A DNA stretch of 64,000 nt from Azotimanducus sp963663145 (lineage in GTDB: Bacteria; Pseudomonadota; Gammaproteobacteria; Pseudomonadales; Azotimanducaceae): NCBI GenBank assembly GCA_963663145.1, contig OY760134.1, positions 124,001-188,000 of the forward strand, written 5' to 3'. Positions 16,634 to 25,792 of the stretch are shown here, piece after piece; within the stretch, counting starts at the first letter, position 1, and each line of letters starts with the position of its first letter. A model generated the notes under the pieces. The model was given only the letters and a program-made list of their open reading frames with translations, ran no database searches and was not told the DNA's origin. The position numbers and the translations under genes were made by a program.

Positions 16634-17800
16634 ATGTCCCAATTTGACCTCAACAGTGATCAGCAGAATCTTCTCGACCATGCGGACCGCTTTGCGCGGG
16701 AGCAGTTGTATCCGGCGGCCGAGAAGATGGACGCCGAGGAGTGGTGGCCAGAGAATCTCTTCCCACAATTGGGTCAGCTTGGCATGTTGGGCACCACGGT
16801 AGACCCCGACTACGGGGGTGCTGGGCTTGATTATCTTTCCGCCGGGCTTATCTGTCAGGCTTTTTCGCGCTGGAATCATGCCTTCGCTTTAAGCTGGGTG
16901 GCGCATGACAACCTCTGTGCAGATAATTTGGCGCGCAATGGCTCGGAATTTCTCAAGGAAAAGTATCTTCCAAGTCTGTGCTCGGGAGCCTATGTCGGCG
17001 CGTTGGCCCTCACCGAGCCCGGCGCAGGTTCCGATGCGCTTGGTTCCATGCGCACCACCGCCCGCAGAGATGGCAATCACTATGTCCTCAATGGCGGCAA
17101 GCTCTACATCACCAATGGGCCGGTTGCTGACGTAGTGATGCTCTATGCCAAGACGGATCCAGAGGCGGGTCATCGCGGCATTTCGGCGTTTTTCATCGAA
17201 ACATCCTGTGAAGGATTTCAGGTTGCGCAGAAGCTGGTCAAGATGGGGTTTCGCGGTAGCCCGACGGCAGAACTCGTATTGGAGGACTGTATTGTTCCGG
17301 CAGAAAACCTGGTGGGCGTGGAGAACCAAGGTGTCAAGGTGGTGATGAGCGGGCTTGATTATGAACGCGCCATGATTGCCCCAATTGCACTTGGCATCGG
17401 CGAGCGGGCGCTTGAACTCTCGGTCGAGTGGGCGAAAACCCGTGAGCAGTTTGGCCGCTCCATCGCCAGTTTCCAGATGATCCAATCGAAGCTTGCGGAC
17501 ATGTACGTGGGTGTGGAAACCATGCGCAGCTTTGTGCATCAAGCGCTGGCGCAGTGTTCCGAGGCTCCGCCGGAAGACCTGGGACGCGGGACTATTCATA
17601 TGCAAACCGCGGCTGCTCTTATGTACGCGGCAAATACTTGCAACGCAATTCTCAACGAGATGTTGCAGATTCACGGGGGTGGCGGGTACATCTGGGAATC
17701 CGAGGCCAACCGGCTTTACCGTGCCAACAAACTGCTCGAAATCGGCGGGGGCACCACCGAGGTTCGCAAGATGATCATCAGCGAAGGTCTTTTGAACTAG
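16634..17800 (+). CDS. Acyl-CoA dehydrogenase, isovaleryl/citronellyl type
   Basis: A 388-residue flavin acyl-CoA dehydrogenase that introduces the alpha-beta double bond and passes electrons to ETF. Family blocks are ALTEPGAGSDALG, NGGKLYITNG, LVKMGFRGSPTAELVLEDC and QIHGGGGYIWE. The usual C-terminal catalytic Glu of short- and medium-chain enzymes is replaced by Gly (EIGGGTTEVRK), while E244 in LDYERAM sits where isovaleryl-CoA dehydrogenase keeps its base. This points to a branched substrate. The frame is open for 281 more codons upstream, but these are antisense to the carboxyltransferase gene. The ATG at 16634 starts the real protein. Confidence 0.93.
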   Translation: MSQFDLNSDQQNLLDHADRFAREQLYPAAEKMDAEEWWPENLFPQLGQLGMLGTTVDPDYGGAGLDYLSAGLICQAFSRWNHAFALSWVAHDNLCADNLARNGSEFLKEKYLPSLCSGAYVGALALTEPGAGSDALGSMRTTARRDGNHYVLNGGKLYITNGPVADVVMLYAKTDPEAGHRGISAFFIETSCEGFQVAQKLVKMGFRGSPTAELVLEDCIVPAENLVGVENQGVKVVMSGLDYERAMIAPIALGIGERALELSVEWAKTREQFGRSIASFQMIQSKLADMYVGVETMRSFVHQALAQCSEAPPEDLGRGTIHMQTAAALMYAANTCNAILNEMLQIHGGGGYIWESEANRLYRANKLLEIGGGTTEVRKMIISEGLLN

Positions 17801-17839
17801 ATGCGATCGCTTGGATACGGCTTGGACTCAGAGAACGCC

Positions 17840-18577
17840 ATGTCCAACTTGACTCCCATTAATAATCGACCGGCCTATCTGCTGGTTTTCGAGGCGCTGC
17901 AAGAAGAGATTCTCTCGGGGCGACTTGGGGAGGACACCGCCATTCCGACTGAAATGGATCTGTGCAAGCAGTTCGATGTCCAGCGGTCCACCGTTCGCGA
18001 GGGCATCCGGCTGCTTGAACAATCCGGACTGGCGCGTCGCGGAAGCGGAAAGCGCTTGTACGCCACGCGTCCGAGAACTTCGGAAGCTGCCGAGTCCACA
18101 AGCCGTGGATTAGAGCGCCACGGTGTTCGCTTTATCGACATTTGGGAGGCGATTGCGACCATCTTGCCTGAAACCGCCGTGCTCGCCGCACGCAAGATGC
18201 AACCGAAACATCTCGCCCACCTGCACCAACTGACCGCCAACCTTGAAGCGAGCGAAGATTCCGAACATATCGTGTTCTTAAGCGTGGAGTACCTGCAAGC
18301 GGTCTGGGAATCGACCGAAAACCGCGTGATCTCGATCATGCTGCAGTCACTCAACATGCTCGTCCAATCAAGCCTCAGGGAGGTCTTCGATGTCCTGCCC
18401 AACCCTCGCACAAGGATACTAAAAGCCCAGAAACACATGAACGCAGCTTTTGACTCGGGCGACGGCGCACTCGCCGCAAAATGGATGGTGCGCCATGTCG
18501 ATGATCTGCGGCGCGGCTATGAAGTCGCCGGAATCGACCTCAATAGGGAGGTCGGAGCGCTTAGCAAGTCCGGCTAG
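17840..18577 (+). CDS. GntR family regulator, FadR/FCD subfamily
   Basis: A winged-helix repressor. Residues about 10-75 carry the GntR DNA-binding domain (EILSGRLGEDTAIPTEMDLCKQF, then RSTVREGIRLLEQSGLARRGSG). The helical C-terminal part fits an FCD effector domain, which in this family often binds acyl-CoA or organic acids. Starts are possible at ATG 17801, directly after the dehydrogenase stop, or ATG 17840; the latter matches the domain start better. It probably controls the divergent carboxylase and dehydrogenase operons through the operator at 16582-16608. Confidence 0.85.
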   Translation: MSNLTPINNRPAYLLVFEALQEEILSGRLGEDTAIPTEMDLCKQFDVQRSTVREGIRLLEQSGLARRGSGKRLYATRPRTSEAAESTSRGLERHGVRFIDIWEAIATILPETAVLAARKMQPKHLAHLHQLTANLEASEDSEHIVFLSVEYLQAVWESTENRVISIMLQSLNMLVQSSLREVFDVLPNPRTRILKAQKHMNAAFDSGDGALAAKWMVRHVDDLRRGYEVAGIDLNREVGALSKSG

Positions 18578-18608
18578 CCTGCACCCTTCGATTGATTTGA
18601 ATGAAACC

Positions 18609-18893
18609 ATGCCTAATCTATCAACTAAGAACGTACCCGTTGAAGTTGTTGAGAAACTTCGCGCCCGCGCAGCTGCCAACCATCGCTCACTCTAAGGGGA
18701 ACTCATGTGCCTTGTCTGCGATGCCGCAGAAGGTGGGGAAATCCGGTATGAGCAGCGTGAGCCCGTGGAACAAGAAACTGGATGGTTGTCGGTCGAAGAG
18801 ATTGCCACCAGAAACAGAGCGCGTCGGCCCAAGCCGATTATGCAAGGTCCGTTTGCTGTTGGCATTATTCGCGAGGACCGGGATTCGCGATGA
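18609..18893 (+). pseudogene. FitA-type antitoxin with premature stop
   Basis: From ATG 18609 the frame reads NLSTKNVPVEVVEKLRARAA then NHRSL, a classic FitA/VapB antitoxin N-terminus. A TAA at 18693-18695 then interrupts it, one base from CAA. After the stop the same frame continues as GELMCLVCDAAE and later EEIATRNRARRPKP, ending REDRDSR, the expected antitoxin C-terminus, at 18893. Removing the stop gives 94 residues. The usual FitB toxin that should overlap this end is not found, so the module is dead. Confidence 0.75.
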
Positions 18894-19217
18894 AGAAAGT
18901 GAATGCAGGATTCGCTGAGGATGCCAGACTTGGGGATCGAAGATGCCCGCGAATGGCGCATAACGCGTCGCCAGCCCAATGTCTTGGCGCGAATGGCTTT
19001 CTCAAGTAAATGTATGACGAAGTCGATTTGAGCGATTCGCACGAACGAAACTGACTGCAACGAGGGTATCCACGAGCAGTTCGAAATGGTCGCACACCGT
19101 TGTTGGTGCCACTTCAGCATCTCTCGCAATCGCGTTGGCAGAGCTGCTCTAGAGGGTGCCGAGTATTGACCCAACGCGATATGATGTGCATATTCTAGGT
19201 TAGATGCCTTATATCTT
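18894..19217. other. Gene-poor stretch with only relics
   Basis: Apart from the tentative ATPase fragment no coding region is recognised here. No PIN-domain toxin could be found after the broken antitoxin. AT-rich bases near 19180-19215 may hold the cpdA promoter, but no clear -35/-10 pair was defined. Confidence 0.4.
19002..19153 (-). pseudogene. Relic of an AAA-type ATPase with DUF4143-like end
   Basis: One minus-strand frame reads ANAIARDAEVAPTTVCDHFELLVDTL and stops at 19002-19004. This resembles the winged-helix segment before DUF4143 in a family of toxin-linked or stand-alone ATPases. No flanking ATPase part is present, so it is at most a fragment. The call rests on one short block and is tentative. 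Confidence 0.35.
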
Positions 19218-19994
19218 GTGGCAGCCGCTGAACTTCTGCAAATCACTGATACCCACCTGCTGCGCGATAGGCAGTCGCGATTGCTTGGCGTGGACACGCG
19301 TGCGAGCATGTGGTCGGTGCTGGAGAAAGCACTTGATGATTATGCGCCAGGCGCGCTGCTAATCTCCGGCGACATCGCCCATGACGCCGAGACCCAAACC
19401 TACGCCGAACTCGACCGGGACTTGCGCAAGCTGTACGACAAAGACATCCGCTATGTGTGCGGGAATCACGACTCGATCACGCCCATGCATGAAGCCAACC
19501 TCGACCAATCAAATCTGCGTCTTGGAGACTTCACCCTCGTGATAACCGATACCCATGCCGAAGGAGAGGTGGAGGGCGAATTTTCCCCATCCGACCTTGA
19601 AGCCCTATCGAACAAACTCGCATCAAGCGATAGCCGGCACATCCTCGTGGTCGGGCACCACGCGCCTGTGGACATAGGTACGCCTTGGCTCGACAAACAC
19701 CGCATAAGAGGCGGCGAAACCCTCCTCGATTGTCTTTGCAGCGACCCGCGAGTGAAAGGCTACCTGTTCGGACACATACACCAAGAATTCGAGGCCCGGC
19801 ATGGCGAGTTGCGGCTGTTTGCGACACCCTCAACCTGCTTTCAATTCTTGCCGGGCAGCGAGACCTTTTCAATCGATTCGCGCTCTGCCGGCTATCGCCA
19901 CCTTCGCCTGCACCAGGATGGACGCATAGAAACTCAGGTGCATCGAGTGGCTGGTGTGCCGGCCAGTCTCGATTCTTCGGTGTCGAGGTACTAG
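19218..19994 (+). CDS. cpdA: 3',5'-cyclic AMP phosphodiesterase
   Basis: A 258-residue metallophosphoesterase that hydrolyses cAMP to AMP in the cytoplasm. The dimetal site is complete: ITDTHL (D and H), SGDIAHD, GNHDS, VVGHHAPV and FGHIHQE. The start is GTG 19218. The gene sits before parE, and its end is four bases before the parE ATG, so the genes may be co-transcribed. The parE neighbourhood is typical for gammaproteobacterial cpdA. Confidence 0.9.
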   Translation: MAAAELLQITDTHLLRDRQSRLLGVDTRASMWSVLEKALDDYAPGALLISGDIAHDAETQTYAELDRDLRKLYDKDIRYVCGNHDSITPMHEANLDQSNLRLGDFTLVITDTHAEGEVEGEFSPSDLEALSNKLASSDSRHILVVGHHAPVDIGTPWLDKHRIRGGETLLDCLCSDPRVKGYLFGHIHQEFEARHGELRLFATPSTCFQFLPGSETFSIDSRSAGYRHLRLHQDGRIETQVHRVAGVPASLDSSVSRY

Positions 19995-19998
19995 CCGA

Positions 19999-21900
19999 AT
20001 GAAGGGAGGCGCTTATCAAGCCGATGCCATAGAGGTGCTCGAGGGCTTGGAACCGGTGCGCCTGCGCCCGGGCATGTACACGGACACCACGCGACCCAAC
20101 CACCTGATCACCGAAGTCGTGGACAACAGCGTGGACGAGGCCATGTCCGGCCATGCGACCAAGGTCATCATCAGGCTGCTCGAAGACGGGGTGATCGAGG
20201 TCGAGGATAACGGTCGCGGCATGCCCGTCGATGAGCATCCGCAGCAGGGTATTTCCGGTGTCGAACTCATCATGACCAGACTGCATGCGGGCGGGAAGTT
20301 CGGTCATCGCAATTACGGTATCTCCGCGGGTCTGCATGGCGTGGGCGTGTCGGTGGTGAATGCGTTGTCAAGTTGGCTCGAAGTGGCCGTGAAGCGCGAC
20401 AGCGCACGCTGGACTATGAGATTCGAGGGCGGCGAACCCGTGACATCCTTGGAACAGTCGAACGAACGCGTTGCTCGAGCGGATACCGGCACACTGGTGA
20501 GATTCAAGCCGGACGAATCCTACTTCGAATACGCGCAAATCTCCGTGTCGGCACTGAGGCAGCTCTTGCGCGCCAAGGCCGTTTTGTGCGACGGCTTGCA
20601 GGTCGACCTCTTTGATCTGACCGGAGACGAGCCCAAACACGAAACCTGGTGCTACCAGGATGGCATCGTCGAACACCTGAATCGCGAGCTTGGCGACTTC
20701 AAGGAATCCAACCTGCTGCCGGAACCTTTCTTTCACAGCGCGGAAATTGAGCAGGAAAGCGTCACCTTCGCCCTGCAGGTGAACGCCGAAACGCAATTCG
20801 CCCAGAGCTTTGTCAACCTCGTTCCCACCGCCTTGGGCGGGACGCACGTGAACGGCTTGCGGGCCGGACTCATTGATGCCATGCGCGAGTTTTGCGAGTT
20901 CCGCAACCTGATTCCACGCGGCGTGAAGCTCGTCGGCGATGACCTCTTGGGGCGGGCAAGCTATCTGTTGAGCGTCAAAGTCCGCGACCCGGACTTTCGC
21001 GGACAGACCAAGGAGCGGCTGTCCACACCCAGCACCGCCGCTTTGGTCAGCGGCGTGGCCAAGGATGGCTTTAGCCTGTGGCTGAACGCGAACGCGCTGA
21101 TTGGGGAAGCTCTCGCCGAATTCACCCTGTCGAACGCGCGCCGACGCATCAGTGCCGCGCAACAGACCGAGCGCAAGCGCGTTTCGCAAGGGCCTGCGCT
21201 CCCGGGTAAGTTGGCGGACTGCGCGAGTAAGGATGTCGACCGGTCCGAACTTTTTCTGGTGGAGGGAGACTCGGCAGGCGGCTCCGCGAAGCAGGCGCGC
21301 AGTCGTGAGTTTCAGGCCGTCTTGCCGCTGCGCGGAAAGATCCTCAATACCTGGGATATGGGCTCCGCAAAAATCCTCGAATCGCGGGAAGTCTCGGACA
21401 TCGTGCAAGCGATTGGTGTCGAGCCAGCTTCGACCGACTTGTCACGCCTCAGATATGGACGCATCTGCATACTGGCCGATGCCGACTCCGATGGTGCGCA
21501 TATCGCCACCCTCTTATGCGCACTGTTTCTCAAACACTTCCCGGAACTGGTCAAGAAGGAGCACATCTTCATCGCCCAGCCACCGCTCTATCGCATCGAT
21601 TTTGGCAAGCAGGTGCGCTACGTGCTGGACGAGGGAGAAAAGGAAACAGTCCTCGAAGGAATTCGCGGCAAGCGTGCCAACGCCAAGTTCACGGTGCAGC
21701 GCTTCAAGGGTCTTGGCGAGATGAATCCGCCACAACTTCGCGAGACCACCATGAACCCGCAGACGCGCCGGTTGCTCATGCTGGAACTCGACGACCAGCT
21801 CCGGACACAGGAACGCATGGACATGATGCTGGCGCGCAAGCGCGTTCCGGACAGGCGTTCTTGGCTGGAAGCTCAGGGGCATCAGGCACGTCTGCACTGA
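19999..21900 (+). CDS. parE: DNA topoisomerase IV subunit B
   Basis: ATPase subunit of topoisomerase IV, which decatenates daughter chromosomes with ParC. The ATG at 19999 gives 633 residues, the usual size for ParE (GyrB of this lineage would be about 800). Visible motifs are the GHKL ATP site (VVDNSVDEAM, DNGRGMPV, GLHGVGVSVVNALS) and the TOPRIM metal site EGDSAGGSAKQ near 421 with DADSDGAH. It is followed 11 bp later by parC. Confidence 0.95.
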   Translation: MKGGAYQADAIEVLEGLEPVRLRPGMYTDTTRPNHLITEVVDNSVDEAMSGHATKVIIRLLEDGVIEVEDNGRGMPVDEHPQQGISGVELIMTRLHAGGKFGHRNYGISAGLHGVGVSVVNALSSWLEVAVKRDSARWTMRFEGGEPVTSLEQSNERVARADTGTLVRFKPDESYFEYAQISVSALRQLLRAKAVLCDGLQVDLFDLTGDEPKHETWCYQDGIVEHLNRELGDFKESNLLPEPFFHSAEIEQESVTFALQVNAETQFAQSFVNLVPTALGGTHVNGLRAGLIDAMREFCEFRNLIPRGVKLVGDDLLGRASYLLSVKVRDPDFRGQTKERLSTPSTAALVSGVAKDGFSLWLNANALIGEALAEFTLSNARRRISAAQQTERKRVSQGPALPGKLADCASKDVDRSELFLVEGDSAGGSAKQARSREFQAVLPLRGKILNTWDMGSAKILESREVSDIVQAIGVEPASTDLSRLRYGRICILADADSDGAHIATLLCALFLKHFPELVKKEHIFIAQPPLYRIDFGKQVRYVLDEGEKETVLEGIRGKRANAKFTVQRFKGLGEMNPPQLRETTMNPQTRRLLMLELDDQLRTQERMDMMLARKRVPDRRSWLEAQGHQARLH

Positions 21901-21911
21901 AACCAACCTAG

Positions 21912-24212
21912 ATGACAGATCTCTTCTCACCTGCCGAGTTCGAATTCGAGCGCATACCGCTTCGAACCTTCACCGAGCGTGCCTATCTCGACTACTCCAT
22001 GTACGTCATCAACGACCGCGCCCTGCCGCACGTCGGAGATGGTCTCAAGCCGGTGCAACGGCGACTTGTCTACGGTATGTCGCAATTGGGACTCGGTGCC
22101 AACGCCAAGCCCGCCAAATCGGCACGCACCGTTGGCGATGTACTGGGAAAGTTTCACCCGCACGGCGACACCGCTTGTTACGAGGCCATGGTACTCATGG
22201 CGCAGCCGTTTTCCTTCCGCTATCCGCTCGTTGACGGACAGGGCAACTGGGGGGCTCCGGACGATCCAAAGTCGTTCGCGGCCATGCGCTATACCGAGGC
22301 GCGATTATCGAAGTTCGCCGAACTCCTCTTGTCCGAGCTTGGCCAAGGGACGGTCGACTATGCGCCCAACTTCGACGGCACGCTGGAAGAACCAGTCACC
22401 CTGCCCGCCCGCCTACCGCTGGTGCTCGCCAACGGCGGCACCGGCATCGCGGTTGGCATGGCCACCAGCATCCCGCCGCACAATGTTCGGGAACTGGCGA
22501 ACGCGGTCATTCATCTCATTGACAACCCCAAGGCAACCACGCATGAACTCATGTCGCCCGTGGTTTCCAGTGCATCAAACGGGCAATCACTGCTTGCCGA
22601 GGAACCCCTCTTCAAGGGGCCCGATTTTCCAACCGATGCAAGCATCATCACGCCGCGCGAACACATCATCGCGGCCTACGAAACCGGACGAGGCGCCATA
22701 TTGTCGCGCGCGACTTGGCAGCAAGACCAGAAGACCGGCGAAATCGTCATAGAGGCACTGCCTTGGCAGGTGTCGCCTTCGAGGGTCATGGAGCGCATAG
22801 GCGCCGAAATGGAGAAGAAGAATCTCCCCATGATTGCTGACATTCGCGACGAGTCCGACCATGAGCATCCCACCAGGCTGGTGATCGTCCCCAAATCGAA
22901 ACGCGTCGATGCCGACCGACTCATGAGCCATCTATTTTCCGAAACCGATCTTGAGACGAGTCACACGCTCAATTTCAACGTGCTGGGCCTTGATGGCAGG
23001 CCGCGCGTTTTTGGCCTCGCCGAGCTGCTCGGGGAATGGCTCGAATATCGCAAGACCACCGTTCGTCGGCGGCTCGCACACAGAATCGAGGTCATCGAAG
23101 CCCGTCTGCACATACTCGACGGCTTCATGTTGGTCTATCTCAACCTTGATGAAGTCATCCGCATTATTCGCGAATCGGACGATTCCAAAGCCGCTTTGGT
23201 TCAGGCGTTCAAGTTCACCGAAGCGCAGGTGGATGCGGTGCTTGAGGTGCGGCTTCGGCAACTTGCGCGCCTTGAAGAGGAAAAGATCCGCAAGGAGAAG
23301 GAAGCGCTCATGGAAGAATGGGAGCAGCTTCAAAAGGTACTGGATTCACCGAGTCGATTCAAGACGCTGCTGAAGAAGGAAATTGCCGAGGATGCTGAAA
23401 ACCATGGCGACGCGCGTCGCTCTCCCTTCGCCCAGGCCGAGGAAGCCAAGAGCTTCCGCGCCGAGGACTTGGTGGTTCGTGAACCCATCACGGTCATCCT
23501 GTCTGAGCAGGGCTGGGCTCGGGTCGGCAAGGGGCACGAGCTTGATCCCGAGACTTTGCCCTATAGAACCGGCGATGGGTATCTTGATGCCAAGCGAGGT
23601 TCAAGCACAGATCTCTTGGTGCTCGTGGATTCGGCAGGCCGGTTCTATTCCCTGCCACCGCACAGCCTCGCTTCGGCGCGCGGTCAAGGCGAACCGCTCA
23701 CCGGTCGCTTGGCACCCGCACCGGGGGTCAATTTTGTCGGCCTCGCCATAGGCGACCCATCGGACCTGTTGCTTTGCGCGTCGAGTTCCGGCTACGGATT
23801 TCTCACCACCCTCGGAGATTGTGTGAGCCGCCAATCGGCTGGCAAGGCGGGCCTCAATGCCGGCAAGGGCGAGGTTCTAAAGCCCTACTCGTTGCGTACT
23901 GGGGAAGACCTCTTAGTCGGCCTCGCAACAACATCAGGGTGTTTGCTGGTGATTGATCTGAAAGCAGTGCCCACGCAAGCCAAGGGCAAGGGCGTCAAAT
24001 TGATTTCGATACCCCTAAAAGCATGGGCAGCCGGTGAACGCATGCTTGCGCCGGTCATACTGCCTCGCGACGGAAAGCTGCTGGTGCATGCGCAGCGCAG
24101 TTACACCCGCTTGCGCGGCGACGCGCTGCTGCAACACTTGGCAGAGCGTGCCCGCCGCGGCACGAGGGTGAGCAAGAAGTACCAAAAGATCCGGCGACTG
24201 GAAGTGGAATAA
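21912..24212 (+). CDS. parC: DNA topoisomerase IV subunit A
   Basis: DNA-cleaving subunit of topoisomerase IV, 766 residues. The catalytic tyrosine is Y127 in AMRYTEARLS. The quinolone-determining region reads GKFHPHGDTACYE, so the residue equivalent to E. coli ParC Ser80 is Thr. The C-terminal beta-pinwheel is present and shorter than that of GyrA. The gene follows parE in one operon and is followed closely by efp. Confidence 0.95.
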   Translation: MTDLFSPAEFEFERIPLRTFTERAYLDYSMYVINDRALPHVGDGLKPVQRRLVYGMSQLGLGANAKPAKSARTVGDVLGKFHPHGDTACYEAMVLMAQPFSFRYPLVDGQGNWGAPDDPKSFAAMRYTEARLSKFAELLLSELGQGTVDYAPNFDGTLEEPVTLPARLPLVLANGGTGIAVGMATSIPPHNVRELANAVIHLIDNPKATTHELMSPVVSSASNGQSLLAEEPLFKGPDFPTDASIITPREHIIAAYETGRGAILSRATWQQDQKTGEIVIEALPWQVSPSRVMERIGAEMEKKNLPMIADIRDESDHEHPTRLVIVPKSKRVDADRLMSHLFSETDLETSHTLNFNVLGLDGRPRVFGLAELLGEWLEYRKTTVRRRLAHRIEVIEARLHILDGFMLVYLNLDEVIRIIRESDDSKAALVQAFKFTEAQVDAVLEVRLRQLARLEEEKIRKEKEALMEEWEQLQKVLDSPSRFKTLLKKEIAEDAENHGDARRSPFAQAEEAKSFRAEDLVVREPITVILSEQGWARVGKGHELDPETLPYRTGDGYLDAKRGSSTDLLVLVDSAGRFYSLPPHSLASARGQGEPLTGRLAPAPGVNFVGLAIGDPSDLLLCASSSGYGFLTTLGDCVSRQSAGKAGLNAGKGEVLKPYSLRTGEDLLVGLATTSGCLLVIDLKAVPTQAKGKGVKLISIPLKAWAAGERMLAPVILPRDGKLLVHAQRSYTRLRGDALLQHLAERARRGTRVSKKYQKIRRLEVE

Positions 24213-24231
24213 CGGCTGCTCCACTTCACCC

Positions 24232-24804
24232 ATGCCAAATGTTGCCACCAATGAATTCAGACCGGGACTCAGGGTGCTGCTCGACGGCGACCCTTGCGTG
24301 ATAGTCGAGTCGGAATTCGTCAAGCCTGGGAAGGGACAGGCCTTCACGCGCGTGCGTCTCAAGAACCTCATCACATCGCGGATGTGGGAGCGGACCTTTA
24401 AGTCCGGAGAGACGCTTCCCGCGGCGGATGTGCTTGAAGTCGAGATGCAGTATCTCTACTTCGATGGGAACAGTTATCACTTCATGCTCAACGATGGTTC
24501 CTATGAGCAGATAGAGGTGGACTCGCGAACACTCGGTGACGCCAAGCAATGGATTCAGGAGGAGGATGCCTGCCAAGCGGTGTTGTGGAATGGGCGACCT
24601 ATTTCCATCACCCCGCCCACCTTCGTCGAGCTTGAGGTCGCGCAAACTGACCCGGGCGTGCGTGGCGATACGGCTACCGGCGGCAGCAAGGTCGCGGTCA
24701 TGTCAACCGGCGCGAACGTGCGAGTGCCGCTCTTCATTGAAGAGGGCGAAGTGCTTCGAATCGACACGCGCAGCGGAGAATACGTCGGTCGGGCAAAGGG
24801 GTGA
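24232..24804 (+). CDS. efp: Elongation factor P
   Basis: A 190-residue translation factor that relieves ribosome stalling at polyproline stretches. The tip loop is VKPGKGQAF with the modifiable lysine K34, the residue beta-lysylated by EpmA, whose gene overlaps the efp stop. Three beta-barrel domains are consistent with the length, and the C-terminal RIDTRSGEYVGRA is the family signature. The efp-epmA overlap is a strong sign of the lysylation pathway. EpmB is not in this window. Confidence 0.95.
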   Translation: MPNVATNEFRPGLRVLLDGDPCVIVESEFVKPGKGQAFTRVRLKNLITSRMWERTFKSGETLPAADVLEVEMQYLYFDGNSYHFMLNDGSYEQIEVDSRTLGDAKQWIQEEDACQAVLWNGRPISITPPTFVELEVAQTDPGVRGDTATGGSKVAVMSTGANVRVPLFIEEGEVLRIDTRSGEYVGRAKG

Positions 24805-25718
24805 GCCAATGGCAGCCCGGATGTGATGGACGCGCACTCGAAGCGCGAGCGCAGATGCTGAAAGAAGCGCGCGCGTTCTTTGATTCGCGTGGCTATCTTG
24901 AGGTTCAGACACCGAGTTTGTCCAAAAGCACGGCGAGCGATCCTTTCTTGAGTTCATTTGAGATGTTAAACGCAGGTGAAACCCGCTATCTCCAAACCTC
25001 TCCTGAATTCCACATGAAACGCCTGCTCGCGGTATTCCGAAGACCCATCTACCAGATCTGTTCAGCCTTTCGGCGTGGAGAAGCCGGGCGCTTGCACAAC
25101 CCGGAGTTCACCATCCTCGAATGGTACGCACCGAGCACGAGTGCGCTTCACATGGCAGAACTGACCTGTGCGCTGATTGACAAACTTCATGCGCCCGGCA
25201 AGGTTCGACGCACTTCGTTCAATCAACTCATCTTGAATACGCTGGGTCTTGATGTGGTCGAGTGCGATCAAGAAACCCTGATCAGCGCAGCCCGCGAATT
25301 CGCGGCACACGCCGACGAATACAATGCCCTCGATTGTCTTTACGAGAAGGCGCTTTCGGACGTCTCCGGCAGAATCCTGGTACACGGGTTTCCCGCATCC
25401 CTCGCCTCCTTAGCCGCCCTTCGAGAAGACGGCTCCGCGGATCGATTCGAGGTCATCATCGATGGCATCGAAATCGCAAACGGTTGCCAAGAGTTGCTTG
25501 ATGCCGATGAGCTTATGCGGCGTGCGGCTCGCGACAACGCCGTGAGGCGCGACAAAGGCCTACCGCCAATCGATTGCGATTCACGGCTCGAAGCTGCGCT
25601 CCGCTCAGGACTCGCGCCCGTCTCAGGCGTCGCCCTCGGCCTTGATCGATTGCTGATGCTTAGGCTGAATCGGCAGAACATCTGCGAAGTTCTCGCCTTC
25701 AGCGAGGAATTGGCATAG
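24801..25718 (+). CDS. epmA: EF-P beta-lysylation ligase (GenX/PoxA)
   Basis: A 305-residue class II lysyl-tRNA synthetase paralogue without an anticodon-binding domain. It activates (R)-beta-lysine with ATP and attaches it to K34 of EF-P. The blocks SPEFHMKRLLA, ICSAFRRGEAGRLHNPEFTILEWY and GVALGLDRLLML correspond to class II motifs 1-3. It starts at GTG 24801, overlapping the efp stop by four bases. A 25-bp hairpin follows right after its stop. Confidence 0.95.
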   Translation: MSQWQPGCDGRALEARAQMLKEARAFFDSRGYLEVQTPSLSKSTASDPFLSSFEMLNAGETRYLQTSPEFHMKRLLAVFRRPIYQICSAFRRGEAGRLHNPEFTILEWYAPSTSALHMAELTCALIDKLHAPGKVRRTSFNQLILNTLGLDVVECDQETLISAAREFAAHADEYNALDCLYEKALSDVSGRILVHGFPASLASLAALREDGSADRFEVIIDGIEIANGCQELLDADELMRRAARDNAVRRDKGLPPIDCDSRLEAALRSGLAPVSGVALGLDRLLMLRLNRQNICEVLAFSEELA

Positions 25719-25723
25719 GCTGG

Positions 25724-25792
25724 CCCGCATATTGCACCAGTTTCATCGGGCATACGGATGTGCTCGATGAAACTGGTGCAATATGCGGGTTA
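25724..25792. repeat. Short hairpin derivative of the structured element
   Basis: Arms 25724-25748 and 25765-25789 are perfect 25-bp inverted repeats around a 16-base loop. They begin with CCCGCATATTGCACCAGT, which matches the ends of the 248-bp element at 2916-3163, but the internal core is absent. The right end (GGGTTA) supplies the stop codon of the adjacent TonB receptor. It lies between two convergent genes and could also act as a bidirectional terminator, although no T-run follows. Confidence 0.8.

Noticed and set aside
18890..19217. Search for a FitB/PIN toxin after the broken antitoxin
   Set aside because: No PIN motif is present in any frame.
20368..21408. Long minus-strand open frame of 346 codons opposite parE
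   Set aside because: It is a shadow of a well-supported gene in GC-rich DNA. The same applies to 44683-45888 (minus), 31833-32900 (plus), 48266-49459 (plus) and 16889-17674 (minus).
25724..25792. Reading the hairpin only as a Rho-independent terminator
   Set aside because: There is no T-run on either strand and the arms match the ends of the dispersed element, so it is listed as a repeat. A terminator role is still possible.
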